A stretch of DNA of 5,097 bases, from contig JANELJ010000170.1 of assembly GCA_024511395.1 (NCBI GenBank), positions 1 through 5,097 on the forward strand, given 5' to 3'. The translations under genes were made by a program, and so were the position numbers. The notes below the pieces were generated by a model. It was not told the origin of the DNA, did not search any database, and was given only the letters and a program-made list of their open reading frames with translations. Positions within the stretch are counted from its first letter, which is position 1; every line of letters starts with the position of its first letter. This stretch comes from Gammaproteobacteria bacterium. Lineage in GTDB: Bacteria; Pseudomonadota; Gammaproteobacteria; GRL18. Of this stretch, positions 1 to 4,967 are shown in pieces.

Positions 1-22
1 CTTTTGTGGCTCAAAATTATTT

Positions 23-52
23 CCGGTTTGATGGGGTCTTTTATCAAACCGG
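23..52. other. Stem-loop (perfect 10-bp inverted repeat)
   Basis: CCGGTTTGAT (23-32) is matched by ATCAAACCGG (43-52) around a 10-base loop (33-42); two G-T pairs could extend the stem outward to 12 pairs. No T-run follows on the plus strand, and only a mixed A/T stretch follows on the minus strand, so it is not a classic intrinsic terminator. It may mark the 3' end of a gene to the left of the window, or be an RNA-stability structure. The rest of bases 1-158 shows no gene I can support. Confidence 0.4.
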
Positions 53-158
53 GGCAATCAGCTGCTTTAAACCTGGCTTGATGTCAGGCTTAAAACGGTA
101 TTATTCAGGTTGAACTATCTAATGCGACTGTGTTTTTTTCATACTGCTGTTTGTCTTC

Positions 159-1043
159 ATGTATCTTGACCAGGTAGTTTTGACCTTTGGCCGGGCCATG
201 CGTGAAAAGTATGGTTACAAGGTGCATAAACTGGCCATAGATGCACAATTTACCTGCCCCAACCGTGATGGAACCCGGGGGATCGGCGGCTGCACTTTCT
301 GTAATAATGTTTCTTTCAGCCCCAATGCCAGAAAACCGCCGCAGGTGGATGAGCAAATAGCGGCAGGTCGTAAGGTTATTTTAAAACGTACCGGTGCCAG
401 ACATTATCTTGCCTATTTTCAGGCCTATACCAACACCTACGCCGATATTAATTATTTAAAAGCTCTGTATGATAATGCTCTGTCACATCCAGACGTTATC
501 GGCCTGTCTATTGGAACTCGTCCGGATTGTGTGCCTGACGGAGTGTTAAAATTATTGGCACAGTACCAGGATCAGGGCTATGAAATCTGGCTGGAACTTG
601 GACTGCAGTCCAGTTTTGATGCTACGCTTAAAACCGTCAACCGGGGACATGGTTTTGCTGAATACCAGGATGCTGCCAAGCGGGCACTCCAGCATGGTTT
701 ACAGATCTGTACTCATTTAATTGTTGGTCTGCCAACAGAAACTGCAGAGCATAGTCGAATAAGCATGCAAAGGGTGCTCGAAAGCCAGGTGTCGGGTATT
801 AAAATACATCCCCTGCATATTGTTAAGGGGACTCAGCTTGCCCGGCAGTTAAAACAGGGTAGCTACCAGCCTCTGAGTATGGAGGAATATGTGGATAGCG
901 TGGTTGAGATGGTAAAAATGGCTCCGCAGGACATGATTTTTCACCGCTTAACTGGTACCGCTTCAGATGATATTCTGCTGGCACCTCAATGGTGTGGTAA
1001 AAAGTGGCAGGTATTAAATGAAATAACCAGAAAATTACAGTAA
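159..1043 (+). CDS. yhcC: TIGR01212-family radical SAM protein (YhcC)
   Basis: A 294-residue cytoplasmic radical SAM protein of the YhcC family; its substrate is not established as far as I know. The iron-sulfur cluster cysteines are C33, C45 and C48 in a CX11CX2C arrangement (FTCPNRDG...GGCTFC), followed by family blocks YFQAYTNTYA (86-95), GTRPDC (119-124), ELGLQ (146-150), NRGH (161-164), HLIVGLP (186-192) and KIHPLHIVKGT (215-225). These match my memory of E. coli YhcC closely, and the length is slightly below its roughly 309 residues. The ATG at 159 is the only plausible start: the frame is closed by TAA at 120-122 with no other start codon between, and the N-terminus (LTFGRAMREKYGYKVHKL) aligns with the family. 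No clear Shine-Dalgarno sequence precedes it. It ends 7 bases before kdsC, so the two are probably cotranscribed. Family assignment is secure; function is unknown. Confidence 0.95.
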   Translation: MYLDQVVLTFGRAMREKYGYKVHKLAIDAQFTCPNRDGTRGIGGCTFCNNVSFSPNARKPPQVDEQIAAGRKVILKRTGARHYLAYFQAYTNTYADINYLKALYDNALSHPDVIGLSIGTRPDCVPDGVLKLLAQYQDQGYEIWLELGLQSSFDATLKTVNRGHGFAEYQDAAKRALQHGLQICTHLIVGLPTETAEHSRISMQRVLESQVSGIKIHPLHIVKGTQLARQLKQGSYQPLSMEEYVDSVVEMVKMAPQDMIFHRLTGTASDDILLAPQWCGKKWQVLNEITRKLQ

Positions 1044-1050
1044 ATGGGAT

Positions 1051-1599
1051 ATGAAGGCACTGAATACAAAAGCAAAAAACATCAAATTGGTTATTTTTGA
1101 CGTCGATGGTGTGTTGACCGACGGCATGATGAACTATGGCCCGGAGGGTGAGCTGTTTAAACAGTTTAATGTTAAGGATGGTGTCGGTATTAAGTTATTG
1201 CAGCAGCAGGAAATAGCCGTGGCTGTTATTACGGCCAAACAGTCTGCGGCCCTGTCTCAAAGAATGAAAGACCTGGATGTTCGCTATTTCTATCCTGCTT
1301 GCAGTGATAAACTGGTGGCTTATAATCAGTTAATGACAAAACTGGCGCTTAAGCATGAACAGGTTGCTTATGTAGGTGATGATGTCATTGATATGGCGGT
1401 TATGGAGCAGGTGTGTTTATCCATTGCGGTAAAGGATGCCCATGAGTTTGTAAAGCACAGAGCTGACTATATTACCCGGACTATGGGGGGGCAGGGGGTT
1501 GCCAGGGAAGTGGCGGATCTGGTTCTTGGCGCTCAGTTTGATCTGGAACAGCTCTATATGAGTATGATAAGCAAACCTGAAGCTAAAATTGTACAGTAG
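1051..1599 (+). CDS. kdsC: 3-deoxy-D-manno-octulosonate 8-phosphate phosphatase (KdsC), HAD superfamily
   Basis: KdsC hydrolyses Kdo 8-phosphate to Kdo and phosphate in the cytoplasm, the third step of Kdo synthesis for the lipopolysaccharide inner core. The 182-residue product has the cap-less HAD fold motifs in order: FDVDGVLTDG (16-25) with nucleophile D17 and acid/base D19; ITAKQS (60-65) with the motif II Thr at T61; SDK (85-87) with K87 as motif III Lys; and VGDDVID (108-114) with metal-binding D110/D111. The C-terminal GGQGVAREV (146-154) matches the GGxGAxRE loop typical of KdsC, which separates it from other HAD phosphatases. Odd point: motif II reads TAKQS where many KdsC proteins have a Gly-Arg after the Thr or Ser (recalled). 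It starts 7 bases after yhcC and is followed by kdsB, the next enzyme of the pathway, which strongly supports the call. Confidence 0.92.
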   Translation: MKALNTKAKNIKLVIFDVDGVLTDGMMNYGPEGELFKQFNVKDGVGIKLLQQQEIAVAVITAKQSAALSQRMKDLDVRYFYPACSDKLVAYNQLMTKLALKHEQVAYVGDDVIDMAVMEQVCLSIAVKDAHEFVKHRADYITRTMGGQGVAREVADLVLGAQFDLEQLYMSMISKPEAKIVQ

Positions 1600-1624
1600 T
1601 CAGAGTTATATTGACTGTGTTTAA

Positions 1625-1630
1625 TATAAT
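1625..1630 (+). promoter_or_regulatory. Possible -10 element upstream of kdsB
   Basis: A perfect TATAAT lies in the 60-base gap between kdsC and kdsB, 29 bases before the kdsB ATG. There is no good -35 hexamer 16-18 bases upstream; the nearby TTGACT (1611-1616) is only 8 bases away, too close to pair with it. No TG extension is present. It could be a weak internal promoter or a chance A/T-rich word, and kdsB may simply be read from upstream. Confidence 0.22.
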
Positions 1631-1659
1631 GGAACCATAATGAGGGATAAAGCAGGATA

Positions 1660-2454
1660 ATGGATAAAGCAAAATTTAAAATCGTGATACCGGCACGCTA
1701 TGCTTCGTCCCGTTTGCCGGGTAAGCCGTTACGGGAAATTGCCGGTAAACCCATGATTCAACATACTTATGAGCGGGCCATGCAAAGCCGTGCTGAAGAA
1801 GTTTTAATTGCTACGGATGATCAGCGTATTGCGGATACTATTGTAAAATTTACTGACAGTGTTGTGCTGACTTCCCCGGATCACGCTTCCGGGACGGAGC
1901 GCCTGGCCGAGGTGGTGGAACAGCAGCAATGGGATGAGCAAACCATTATCGTTAATGTACAGGGTGATGAACCGTTGGTGTCACCAGGACATATTGAGCT
2001 GGTGGCCGCTGCACTGGATGAAAATCCTCAGGCTGGTATGGCCACTTTAGCAACCCCCCTGGAACTGGATGCTGAAGTATTTGATCCCAATATAGTTAAA
2101 GTCGTTATGGATGTGCAGGGCAATGCCCTGTATTTTTCCAGGGCAGCCATTCCCTGGGATCGTGATTCCTTTTCAAATGAAATGGCCCATACCTTGAACA
2201 GCTTGCCACGTAATCCACAGTTTCACCAGTCGGGCTGGTACCGTCATATTGGTATGTATGCCTATCGTGCAGGTACTCTAAAAAAGTATATGGATATGAC
2301 TCCCTGCATGCTGGAACAGACTGAATCCCTGGAACAATTACGAATTCTTTATTACGGCATAAAAATCCATGTTTCCATTGTGCATGATCAACCGGGTCAT
2401 GGCGTTGATGTAGAAGCTGATATCGCCAAAGTAGAAAAATTTTTAAAACAATAA
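1660..2454 (+). CDS. kdsB: 3-deoxy-manno-octulosonate cytidylyltransferase (CMP-Kdo synthetase)
   Basis: KdsB couples Kdo to CTP, giving CMP-Kdo and pyrophosphate; CMP-Kdo is the donor used by the WaaA transferase at the inner membrane. The 264 residues carry the nucleotidyltransferase signature IPARYASSRLPGKPL (10-24), ATDD (51-54), HASGTERLAE (75-84), the metal/nucleotide motif VNVQGDEPL (98-106), YFSRAAIPW (158-166), HIGMYAYR (196-203) and GVDVEAD (248-254), all typical of KdsB. It is about 16 residues longer than the E. coli enzyme (248, recalled); most of the excess seems to lie at 167-191, between the SRAAIPW and HIGMYAYR blocks. The ATG at 1660 is the only start that leaves the N-terminal strand intact. 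The AGGA at 1654-1657 is only 2 bases from it, and GAGGG at 1642-1646 is 13 bases away, so the ribosome binding site is unusual. kdsC and kdsD flank it. Confidence 0.96.
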   Translation: MDKAKFKIVIPARYASSRLPGKPLREIAGKPMIQHTYERAMQSRAEEVLIATDDQRIADTIVKFTDSVVLTSPDHASGTERLAEVVEQQQWDEQTIIVNVQGDEPLVSPGHIELVAAALDENPQAGMATLATPLELDAEVFDPNIVKVVMDVQGNALYFSRAAIPWDRDSFSNEMAHTLNSLPRNPQFHQSGWYRHIGMYAYRAGTLKKYMDMTPCMLEQTESLEQLRILYYGIKIHVSIVHDQPGHGVDVEADIAKVEKFLKQ

Positions 2455-2466
2455 CCAGCTATTTAT

Positions 2467-2499
2467 CCCTCTCCCTCCGGGAAAGGGCCAGGGTGAGGG
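2467..2499. repeat. Hairpin repeat, copy 1 (GC-rich REP-like element)
   Basis: CCCTCTCCC (2467-2475) pairs with GGGAAAGGG (2479-2487), nine positions with one C-A mismatch, around the loop TCC; CCAGGGTGAGGG follows (2488-2499). CCCTC at the left end could instead pair with GAGGG at the right end, so two folds compete. A second, related copy is at 4287-4320. The sequence resembles a family of CCCTCTCCC/GGGTGAGGG repeats that I recall seeing scattered between genes in many gammaproteobacteria; whether it is a true REP/RAYT element is not shown here. It starts 12 bases after the kdsB stop. Confidence 0.65.
2491..2499 (+). promoter_or_regulatory. Ribosome binding site of kdsD, inside the repeat
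   Basis: GGGTGAGGG ends 6 bases before the kdsD ATG at 2506, the usual Shine-Dalgarno spacing, and no other purine-rich site is near. It is the right arm of the hairpin repeat, so it could be masked by pairing with CCCTC at 2467-2471. The position is seen; any regulatory effect is inference. Confidence 0.55.
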
Positions 2500-2505
2500 C
2501 AAACC

Positions 2506-3465
2506 ATGACCAAACACAATCCAATCTCCTCCATACTCTCCATCGCCAAAGAATCCCTGACCGAACAGGCCAAAGCCTTGGTACGTATAGCTGATGAACT
2601 GGGAGAGGAATTTGAAAAGGCTGTTCAGCTGATATTGCAGACTAAAGGCAGAGTAGTCGTCTGCGGTATGGGCAAGTCCGGCCTGGTGGGCAAGAAAATG
2701 ATGGCCACTTTTGCCTCCACAGGCACCCCCAGCTTTTTTATGCACCCTGCTGAAGCCTTTCATGGTGATTTAGGCATGCTGGCCAGAGAAGATCTGTTGA
2801 TCCTGATCTCCTATAGCGGGGAAACCGATGAAATACTCAATCTGTTACCTTCGATTAAACATTTTGGAAATAAAATTATTTCTATAGTAGGCAATAACCA
2901 GTCAACCATGGCAAAACATTCGGATATAGTGCTTAATGTCAGGGTGGAACGTGAAGTTTGCCCCAATAACCTGGCGCCAACAACTTCCACCCTGGCAACT
3001 ATGGGAATGGGTGATGCACTGGCGGTTGCCCTGATTAAGGAACGTGGTTTTCAGGCCGCAGATTTCGCCCGTTATCATCCTGGCGGCAGCCTGGGGCGAC
3101 GTTTATTAACCCGGGTCAAAGACGTGATGCATACCCGCAACCTGCCGGCTGTTCATGCGGATGTGCCGTTAAAGGATGCGGTATTAGCCATTAGTGAAGG
3201 TCGGCTGGGGCTGGCGGTTATTGTTGAACAGGGACAGGTAAGGGGAATTGTAACGGATGGGGACCTGCGTCGGGCACTGGTAAACCGGGTGGATATTAAC
3301 CAGGCGCTGATTGGTGATATTATGACTGAAAACCCTGTTACAATTACCCCGGATATGATGTTGGCGGATGCAGAAAAGCTGATGCTGGAGAAAAAAATTA
3401 AGGCCTTGATTGTTGTCGATGATAATTATCAAATGTCCGGTATTCTGGAAATTTTTGACAGGTAA
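2506..3465 (+). CDS. kdsD: D-arabinose 5-phosphate isomerase (KdsD/KpsF family)
   Basis: KdsD interconverts D-ribulose 5-phosphate and D-arabinose 5-phosphate, the first committed step to Kdo. The 319 residues comprise an N-terminal SIS sugar-isomerase domain (about 35-190) with CGMGKSGLVGKK (53-64), HPAEAFHGDLG (80-90) and ISYSGETDEI (101-110), a linker with HPGGSLGRRLL (191-201), and two CBS domains (about 204-263 and 269-319, the first containing GIVTDGDLRRA). The catalytic residues known for E. coli KdsD (K59, E111, E152, H193) correspond to K57, E109, E150 and H191 with a constant offset of two. The protein ends ...GILEIFDR, about six residues before the usual end of the second CBS domain (E. 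coli has 328 residues); no frameshift that restores the tail was found. The capsule paralogue KpsF is an alternative name, but neighbouring kdsB and kdsC favour the lipopolysaccharide pathway. Confidence 0.95.
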   Translation: MTKHNPISSILSIAKESLTEQAKALVRIADELGEEFEKAVQLILQTKGRVVVCGMGKSGLVGKKMMATFASTGTPSFFMHPAEAFHGDLGMLAREDLLILISYSGETDEILNLLPSIKHFGNKIISIVGNNQSTMAKHSDIVLNVRVEREVCPNNLAPTTSTLATMGMGDALAVALIKERGFQAADFARYHPGGSLGRRLLTRVKDVMHTRNLPAVHADVPLKDAVLAISEGRLGLAVIVEQGQVRGIVTDGDLRRALVNRVDINQALIGDIMTENPVTITPDMMLADAEKLMLEKKIKALIVVDDNYQMSGILEIFDR

Positions 3466-3473
3466 TACACTTA

Positions 3474-4103
3474 ATGTTCAGAATGAGCTTGTTTAAATCA
3501 GCTTTAATGCTGACAGTTTTGTTATTGATTCAGGCTGCAGCCTCAGTCAGTTCAGCACAGACCCTGATGCAAACCATTAAACATGTTAAGCCTGCAGTGG
3601 TCGGTGTGGGCAGCTATCTTTCAACCCGACGTCCTCCTTCTCAGTATTTAGGTACGGGTTTTGTTGTTGGTGATGGCTATCATGTTATTACTAATCATTA
3701 TATTGTTGATAAAAGCCGGAAGAATAAAGAACAGCTGGGAATTTTCTACCGCGTAAATAAACAGGTAAAATTTCGTAAGGCCAGAATTCTGGCTAAAGAT
3801 AAAACCCATGATCTGGTCTTGCTGCGTATAGAAGGTACAAAACTGCCGGTTATAAAAATAGAGTCCAGCAGAACCGTCAGTGAAGGCGAAGAAATTGCCT
3901 TTACGGGATTACCCATCGGTGCAGTGCTTGGACTGTATCCGGTTACCCATAGAGGTATTGTTTCTGCTATTTCACCGGTTGTTATTCCGGCACCCAGCTC
4001 CTCCACGTTGTCAGTAAAAATGATCAAACGCCTGCGCAATCCCTACTGGGTTTACCAGCTGGATGCCACGGTTTATCCCGGTAATAGCGGAAGCCCGATG
4101 TAA
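3474..4103 (+). CDS. Secreted trypsin-like serine protease, cut short by an in-frame TAA
   Basis: A 209-residue product of the S1C/trypsin-like (HtrA-type) fold. The N-terminus is a signal peptide: K8, a hydrophobic stretch at about 10-23, and probable cleavage after SSA (26-28), so export to the periplasm is expected. The chymotrypsin-like core shows GTGFVVGDGYHVITN (60-74), HDLVLLRI (112-119) with the likely catalytic D113, and PGNSGSP (202-208) with nucleophile S205. The His site reads TNHYIV (73-78); aligned to the usual TNAHVV it has Y76 where the catalytic His belongs and H75 one place early. The frame stops at TAA 4101-4103 straight after GNSGSPM, yet the family's missing last strands are encoded in the same frame beyond it. 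Start choice is between ATG 3474 (weak AGG 11 bases upstream) and ATG 3483; both leave a signal peptide. It begins 8 bases after kdsD. The substrate is unknown, and the gene is probably non-functional. Confidence 0.75.
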   Translation: MFRMSLFKSALMLTVLLLIQAAASVSSAQTLMQTIKHVKPAVVGVGSYLSTRRPPSQYLGTGFVVGDGYHVITNHYIVDKSRKNKEQLGIFYRVNKQVKFRKARILAKDKTHDLVLLRIEGTKLPVIKIESSRTVSEGEEIAFTGLPIGAVLGLYPVTHRGIVSAISPVVIPAPSSSTLSVKMIKRLRNPYWVYQLDATVYPGNSGSPM

Positions 4104-4256
4104 TCGGTTAAAACCGGCAGGGTACTGGGGGTGATCAATAAGGTTTTTATCAAGGAAACCAAGGAAAGCGTGATCCAGAAACCCAGCGGCATAACCTATG
4201 CCATACCATCGAAATATATTATTAAGTTATTGAAAGATAATAAAATTCGTTATTAA
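4101..4256 (+). pseudogene. In-frame 3' remainder of the protease gene, beyond the premature stop
   Basis: Reading on in the same frame after TAA 4101-4103 gives 50 sense codons and a second TAA at 4254-4256. The encoded segment contains TGRVLGVINKVFIKETKES and PSGITYAIPSKYIIKLL, which is what trypsin-like proteases carry after GNSGSP: a strand with V-G-V-I-N, then G-I-x-Y-A-I-P and a terminal helix. Without the stop the protein would be 260 residues and complete. In relatives the residue at the stop is, from memory, often Tyr (GNSGSPLY), so one base change in TAT or TAC could have made the TAA. There is no start codon with a good ribosome binding site for separate translation. It is therefore best read as the tail of a gene broken by a nonsense mutation, or as a sequencing error. 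Confidence 0.75.
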
Positions 4257-4286
4257 GATTATTGCTAAATACTACGCGTTTATATA

Positions 4287-4320
4287 TTCCCTCTCCCTCT
4301 GGGAGAGGGAACCAGGGAGC
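4287..4320. repeat. Hairpin repeat, copy 2
   Basis: TTCCCTCTCCC (4287-4297) pairs perfectly over 11 bases with GGGAGAGGGAA (4301-4311) around the loop TCT, followed by CCAGGGAGC. It shares the CCCTCTCCCTC, GGGA-AGGG and CCAGGG blocks with copy 1 at 2467-2499 but has two extra bases after the stem and a degraded right end. It sits 30 bases after the end of the broken protease frame and about 100 bases before the tRNA promoter. The strong stem lacks a following T-run, so it could slow or stop transcription, but a classic intrinsic terminator is not shown. Confidence 0.65.
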
Positions 4321-4368
4321 GATTACTTCTTAACCAGATGAACATTAAATAAACAGCCAGAAAAAAAG

Positions 4369-4428
4369 TGCCATTATTTTTCATTAATTGGCTTGACAGA
4401 TAGCCCAAATTAACCAATAATACCGCAC
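4369..4428 (+). promoter_or_regulatory. Promoter of the tRNA-tuf operon
   Basis: A consensus -35 TTGACA (4393-4398) is separated by exactly 17 bases from AATAAT (4416-4421), a five-of-six match to TATAAT. The bases just upstream of the -35 (about 4369-4390) are A/T-rich with A and T tracts, like an UP element. The discriminator after the -10, ACCGCAC (4422-4428), is GC-rich, as in stable-RNA promoters that are under stringent control. Transcription would start near 4428-4430, leaving a leader of about 13 bases before tRNA-Tyr. Hexamers and spacing are read directly; growth-rate control is inference from known tRNA and rRNA promoters. Confidence 0.8.
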
Positions 4429-4441
4429 TTTCTAAGGTTGT

Positions 4442-4526
4442 GGAGGGGTTCCCGAGTGGCCAAAGGGGGCAGACTGTAAATCTGCTGGCTCTGCCTTCGG
4501 AGGTTCGAATCCTCCCCCCTCCACCA
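4442..4526 (+). tRNA. tRNA-Tyr (anticodon GUA)
   Basis: An 85-base class II tRNA including the encoded CCA. The acceptor GGAGGGG (4442-4448) pairs with CCCCTCC (4516-4522), with discriminator A4523 and CCA 4524-4526. The anticodon stem GCAGA/TCTGC encloses CTGTAAA with GTA at 4476-4478. A long variable arm (about 4486-4498) and a T arm GGAGG-TTCGAAT-CCTCC (4499-4515) complete the fold. It is the first gene of the tRNA-tuf unit, in the place of E. coli tyrU. Confidence 0.98.
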
Positions 4527-4709
4527 TAATTTTCAAAAAACGCTGACTTCGAACTAACCAGCTTGTGTTTTTTTAGATGAAAATGCAGGGGGTAGTGAAA
4601 AAAAGTAGCGTTTTTTTTTACTTTAAAAACTGACCTGTTTTACAACAAATTGCTGATAAAAACAGTTTGTTATAAAAAAGTTTGCAAAGCGGTTTTTAAA
4701 GAAAGTTTT
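4527..4709 (+). other. Structured 183-base spacer between tRNA-Tyr and tRNA-Gly
   Basis: No gene is visible. AAAAAACGCT (4535-4544) has an exact inverse at 4607-4616, leading into a run of nine T (4611-4619). Further on, 4621-4632 pairs with 4690-4701 over 12 positions (one G-T), enclosing a second stem of 9 pairs (one G-T), 4644-4652 with 4663-4671. CTGTTTT (4635-4641) could instead pair with AAAACAG (4659-4665), competing with the inner stem. The outer stem ends 8 bases before tRNA-Gly. These may guide tRNA processing or attenuate transcription. Some A/T complementarity is expected by chance in such A/T-rich DNA. Confidence 0.4.
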
Positions 4710-4783
<74 letters not shown>

Positions 4784-4846
4784 TATTTGTATTTGCGCAG
4801 GCACTGCTCTATGTAACTGTCGGCGGTAAATGTAGATAAGAGTAAT

Positions 4847-4921
<75 letters not shown>

Positions 4922-4956
4922 GATAATCAACTTGTTTATTTAACTAGCAAAAAATT

Positions 4957-4967
4957 GGGGTCGAGTG
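4957..4967 (+). promoter_or_regulatory. Ribosome binding site of tuf
   Basis: GGGG (4957-4960) lies 7 bases before the ATG at 4968. A GTG at 4965-4967 is in frame just upstream but would be too close to the GGGG, and EF-Tu proteins begin with MSKEKF, so the ATG is preferred. Confidence 0.6.

Noticed and set aside
1..81. Open frame from base 1 to TGA at 79-81 on the plus strand (26 codons), possibly the end of an upstream gene.
   Set aside because: Too short to judge, no recognisable family ending, and it is crossed by a perfect inverted repeat, which fits non-coding DNA better.
78..104. TTGATG (78-83) and TATTAT (99-104) as a promoter for yhcC.
   Set aside because: The spacing is 15 bases and both hexamers are imperfect; not strong enough to list.
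105..356. Minus-strand open frame of 83 codons over the start of yhcC.
   Set aside because: It is the shadow of a clearly recognised gene and has no recognisable motif or conserved family.
1611..1630. TTGACT and TATAAT as one promoter before kdsB.
   Set aside because: They are only 8 bases apart, far from the 16-18 needed; only the -10 word is kept, at low confidence.
2506..2580. The first codons of kdsD look richer in C-ending codons than the rest of the gene, suggesting a recombined 5' end.
   Set aside because: The stretch is short, judged by eye, and encodes the variable N-terminus; no clear breakpoint is visible.
2443..2763. Minus-strand open frame of 106 codons over the repeat and the 5' part of kdsD.
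   Set aside because: The opposite strand carries the conserved SIS domain; the minus product is low-complexity and shows no family features.
3184..4039. Minus-strand open frames at 3184-3432 and 3746-4039.
   Set aside because: Both lie opposite recognised coding sequence (CBS domains and protease core) and have no support of their own.
4595..4625. Intrinsic terminator at the run of nine T after tRNA-Tyr.
   Set aside because: The local stem would be almost all A-T, and stopping here would cut off tRNA-Gly, tRNA-Thr and tuf; at most an attenuator, noted under the spacer.
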